NCBI GenBank assembly: GCA_002279935.1
Contig: NCCZ01000008.1
Coordinates: 21,998 to 85,997 of the forward strand
Length of the DNA stretch: 64,000 nt
Direction: 5' to 3'
Origin: Hyphomicrobium sp. 12-62-95
Lineage (GTDB): Bacteria > Pseudomonadota > Alphaproteobacteria > Rhizobiales > Hyphomicrobiaceae
Shown: positions 61,438 to 64,000 of the stretch, piece by piece
How the letters are laid out: every line of letters starts with the position of its first letter
Numbering within the stretch: the first letter of the stretch is position 1
Notes under the pieces: model-generated
Database searches by the model: none
What the model was told of the DNA's origin: nothing
The model's input: only the letters and a program-made list of their open reading frames with translations
Translations under genes and position numbers: made by a program

Positions 61438-61938
61438 ATGGACGACAAGACACAGATCAAGAAGCTCGGGACGGCGGACATCGCCAAGGTGATGCAGTAT
61501 CTGCCGCATCGCTATCCGTTTCTGCTGCTCGACCGCATGTATGACATGAACGGTGACGAGAGCTGCGTCGGCCTCAAGAACGTGACCATCAACGAGCCGT
61601 TCTTCCAGGGGCATTTTCCGCAGTATCCGGTGATGCCAGGCGTGCTCATCATTGAGGGATTGGCGCAGACGGCGGGCGCGCTGTGCGTGTCGAGCCTCGG
61701 CGAGGATTACAAAGCCGAGCTGGTGTACTTCATGGGGATAGACAAGGCGAAGTTCCGCAAGCCGGTATTGCCGGGCGATCAGCTGCACTATCATGTGCGC
61801 AAGATCCGCAATCGCGGCCGCGTCTGGCGCTTCTATGGAGAGGCGCGGGTCGATGGTGCGGTTGTGGCTGAAGCGGAAATCAGCGCGATGCTCGCCGACT
61901 CGGCGGACGCCCGCGCGTTCGCGGCCTCGAAGAGCTGA
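61438..61938 (+). CDS. fabZ: 3-hydroxyacyl-[acyl-carrier-protein] dehydratase FabZ
   Basis: Hotdog-fold dehydratase of fatty acid elongation. 166 residues. Motifs: [16 protein letters not shown] and [20 protein letters not shown] with the catalytic His and Glu. AGAGGA precedes the ATG. Its stop overlaps lpxA (TGATG), so the two are coupled; this pairing balances fatty acid and lipid A flux. Confidence 0.97.
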   Translation: MDDKTQIKKLGTADIAKVMQYLPHRYPFLLLDRMYDMNGDESCVGLKNVTINEPFFQGHFPQYPVMPGVLIIEGLAQTAGALCVSSLGEDYKAELVYFMGIDKAKFRKPVLPGDQLHYHVRKIRNRGRVWRFYGEARVDGAVVAEAEISAMLADSADARAFAASKS

Positions 61939-62744
61939 TGTCAAAACCAGAAATTCATTCCTCGTCTGTCGTTGCCCCCGAAGCGCGATTGGGCACGAAC
62001 GTGAAGATCGGTCCCTTCTGCACGGTGGGGCCGGACGCCGAGTTGGGCGACGGGGTGGAATTGTTGAGCCACGTCGCCGTGGCGGGGCGCACGTCGATTG
62101 GCGCGCGGACCAAGATCTTTCCGTTCGCATCCATCGGGCATCAGCCGCAGGATTTGAAATTCAAGGGCGAGCCCTCGACGCTTTCGATCGGCAGCGATTG
62201 CCTGATCCGCGAAGGTGTCACCATGAATCCGGGCACCGAGGGCGGGGGCATGGTGACGACGGTGGGCGACCGTTGCGCGTTTCTCGCCAACAGCCATGTC
62301 GGGCACGATTGCCGGGTCGGCAACAACGTCGTGTTTTCGAATAACGTGATGTTGGCTGGGCATTGCACGGTCGGCGACTACGTTATCATCGGGGGCGGAG
62401 CGGCGGTCATTCAGTTCGCGCGCGTGGGGCCACATGCGTTCGTGGGCGGTATGTCGGGTCTGGAACACGATCTGATCCCGTATGGCATGGCACTGGGGAA
62501 CCGGGCCTATCTTTCGGGGTTGAACATCATTGGTTTGCAGCGGCGTGGGTTTTCGCGGGCGCAGATCCACGATTTGCGGCGCGCCTATCGCTTGATGTTC
62601 GCGCAGGAAGGCACGCTGCTGGAGCGCGTCGAAGACGTGGCGCAGGAATTCAAAGACCACCCCATCGTCGTCGAGATCGTCGAATTCATTCGCCAGGGCG
62701 GCAAGCGCTCGTTGTGCACGCCCAAGGGCGCTGCCGAGGCCTGA
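61938..62744 (+). CDS. lpxA: UDP-N-acetylglucosamine acyltransferase
   Basis: First step of lipid A synthesis. 268 residues; hexapeptide-repeat helix (VAPEARLGTNVKIGPFCTVG) then a helical C-terminus (RRAYRLMFAQEGTLLERVED). The catalytic His is in NNVMLAGHCTVGDYVIIGGG. Start overlaps the fabZ stop by one base. Confidence 0.97.
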   Translation: MSKPEIHSSSVVAPEARLGTNVKIGPFCTVGPDAELGDGVELLSHVAVAGRTSIGARTKIFPFASIGHQPQDLKFKGEPSTLSIGSDCLIREGVTMNPGTEGGGMVTTVGDRCAFLANSHVGHDCRVGNNVVFSNNVMLAGHCTVGDYVIIGGGAAVIQFARVGPHAFVGGMSGLEHDLIPYGMALGNRAYLSGLNIIGLQRRGFSRAQIHDLRRAYRLMFAQEGTLLERVEDVAQEFKDHPIVVEIVEFIRQGGKRSLCTPKGAAEA

Positions 62745-62761
62745 CACGGAAGGCCTGTCTC

Positions 62762-63967
62762 ATGGATCGCGGTGCTAAGACCGTCGTCGGCATTCTGGCG
62801 GGCGGGGGAACGCTGCCGCGCGAGATCGCGGATGTGCTGTTTGCTGCGGGGCAGGACCCGGTCATCGTCGGGCTCGAGGGCGAGGTTCGTCCGCACGATT
62901 TCGCGGGCCATGATTTTACGCTCGTTAACTGGGGCCGCATCGGGCAGTTGATCCGCACCTTCAAGAGCAAGGGCGTCACCGATCTTGTCATCGTTGGCAG
63001 CGTGACGCGGCCGGATCTGCGCGCGATCCGCACGGATCTTGGGTTTTGGACGAACCTGCCGCGCATTTATCGCATCATCAAAGCGGGCGGGGACGACAGC
63101 GTGCTGCGCCGGGTCGTCGGGTTTTTCGAAGGGCATGGGTTTCGTGTTCGCGGGCCGGCGGAGGTGGCACCCGTGCTTGTCATCGGCGCGGGGGCTTATG
63201 GGCGTGTCGCGATGTCGGAGGCCGCGCGGGCCGACTTCGAGATCGGGCGCGCCGTGGTGGGACGGCTGGCGGCGTTCGATGTCGGGCAGGCAGTGGTGGT
63301 CGCGGGTGGAGAGGTTCTCGCCATCGAAGGCGCGGAAGGGACGGACGCGATGCTGAAGCGCGTGACCGCGCGGCGCGGCGGTGCGCGGGGTGGTGTGCTC
63401 GTGAAGTGGCCAAAGCCGGGACAGGAGTTGCGCGTCGATATGCCGGCGATTGGTGTCAACACGATTGCGGCCATCGTGGCGGCGGGGCTCGACGGGATCG
63501 CGGTGCAGGCGGGGGCGACGCTGGCGGCGCAGCGGGGCGATATGGTGGATGCGGCGGACGCGGCGGGCGTGTTCATCGCGGGGATGGATGCGGGGGCTGC
63601 GGAGCGCGTGACGAAGACGGCGTTACCCGACGATGGTGCGATTGGGTTGGCGCTGCTCGATGCGTTGGCGCCTCAGGTGCAGTCGCGGGGCGTGGTGGTG
63701 GTGCGGCGGCATGTGCTGGCTGTGGAGGCGGGCGAGGGATTGGCTGATCTCGTCGCGCGGGCGGCGGGGCGGCGGCAGTGGGGCAAGAGCAAAAAGCGGC
63801 GCGGGGCATTGGCCGTTCGCGCGCTCGGCGATTTGGATCAGGCTGTCATCACAGCAGCGGCGGATGCGGGGTATGAGCGGATCGTAGCAGGAGCCGATGC
63901 GCCGCGGATTGCGGAGCGTGCGCGGGCTGCGGGATTAGCTGTCGAGGTTGGCGGGAGGGATGCGTGA
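62762..63967 (+). CDS. lpxI: UDP-2,3-diacylglucosamine pyrophosphatase LpxI, with a duplicated C-terminal region
   Basis: Releases UMP to give lipid X; the alternative to LpxH used by alphaproteobacteria. The core is as in the family: ILAGGGTLPREIADVLFAAG at the N-terminus, then GVLVKWPKPGQELRVDMPAI and GIAVQAGATLAAQRG. The protein is 401 residues, whereas characterised LpxI is about 280. Residues 293-396 look like a diverged second copy of about 160-272: compare AVVVAGGEVLAIEGAEGTDA with GVVVVRRHVLAVEAGEGLAD. The stop overlaps the lpxB ATG. Confidence 0.93.
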   Translation: MDRGAKTVVGILAGGGTLPREIADVLFAAGQDPVIVGLEGEVRPHDFAGHDFTLVNWGRIGQLIRTFKSKGVTDLVIVGSVTRPDLRAIRTDLGFWTNLPRIYRIIKAGGDDSVLRRVVGFFEGHGFRVRGPAEVAPVLVIGAGAYGRVAMSEAARADFEIGRAVVGRLAAFDVGQAVVVAGGEVLAIEGAEGTDAMLKRVTARRGGARGGVLVKWPKPGQELRVDMPAIGVNTIAAIVAAGLDGIAVQAGATLAAQRGDMVDAADAAGVFIAGMDAGAAERVTKTALPDDGAIGLALLDALAPQVQSRGVVVVRRHVLAVEAGEGLADLVARAAGRRQWGKSKKRRGALAVRALGDLDQAVITAAADAGYERIVAGADAPRIAERARAAGLAVEVGGRDA

Positions 63968-64000
63968 TGGCGGAGGGCGGGCGGCCGCTCAGGCTCTATC
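63967..64000 (+). CDS. lpxB: Lipid-A-disaccharide synthase, 3' partial (first 11 codons)
   Basis: ATG overlapping the lpxI TGA, reading MAEGGRPLRLY up to the window edge. The identification rests on position, since lpxB follows lpxI in this operon, and on the N-terminus fitting LpxB proteins; the diagnostic motifs lie outside. Confidence 0.7.
   Translation, partial: MAEGGRPLRLY

Overview
The window is a GC-rich chromosomal segment of an alphaproteobacterium, most likely in the order Hyphomicrobiales (Rhizobiales). The basis is gene order: tRNA-Leu/tig/clpP/clpX/lon/hupB; a long nuo cluster followed by birA, rnj, mce and a DUF1467 gene, then proS/lolC/lolD/dnaE; and rpsB/tsf/pyrH/frr/uppS/cdsA/dxr/rseP/bamA/lpxD/fabZ/lpxA/lpxI/lpxB. 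Genus and species cannot be named from the sequence alone. No rRNA genes, transposases, prophage or CRISPR arrays were seen.

Layout. 1-5109: an RND efflux adaptor (5' end outside the window), its inner-membrane pump and an outer-membrane beta-barrel protein, closed by a strong terminator. 5466-12864: tRNA-Leu, then protein quality control (trigger factor, ClpP, ClpX, Lon) and a HU protein. Two sigma-32-like promoters precede clpP and lon. 12865-15856: tRNA-Val and tRNA-Asp, each followed by copies of a repeat of about 100 bp, with a DUF1993 gene and an acyltransferase between them. 15857-34460: all 14 subunit genes of respiratory complex I (nuoA to nuoN). Extra genes lie between them: an unknown/thioesterase/GFA trio between nuoC and nuoD, a block with an antisense gene and a terminator between nuoD and nuoE, and three small membrane-protein genes coupled to nuoE/F, nuoH/I and nuoJ/K.

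34464-47857: biotin ligase, RNase J, methylmalonyl-CoA epimerase, a DUF1467 protein, a secreted unknown, a Clp-N/DUF4332-like fusion protein (minus strand), an archaeal/eukaryal-type prolyl-tRNA synthetase, a split lolC, lolD, and dnaE carrying a palindromic element inside its reading frame. 47858-49302: a compact restriction-modification pair (MT-A70 methyltransferase and BglII/BstYI-like endonuclease) on the minus strand in visibly AT-richer DNA. 49610-64000: translation, nucleotide, isoprenoid, phospholipid, outer-membrane assembly and lipid A genes in the usual alphaproteobacterial order, ending in the first bases of lpxB.

The points most worth following up are the small coupled membrane genes inside the nuo cluster, the frame-split lolC with missing periplasmic sequence, the palindrome inside dnaE that matches one between nuoI and nuoJ, the Clp-N/DUF4332-like protein, the replaced proS, the duplicated C-terminal domain of LpxI, and the tRNA-linked tandem repeats.
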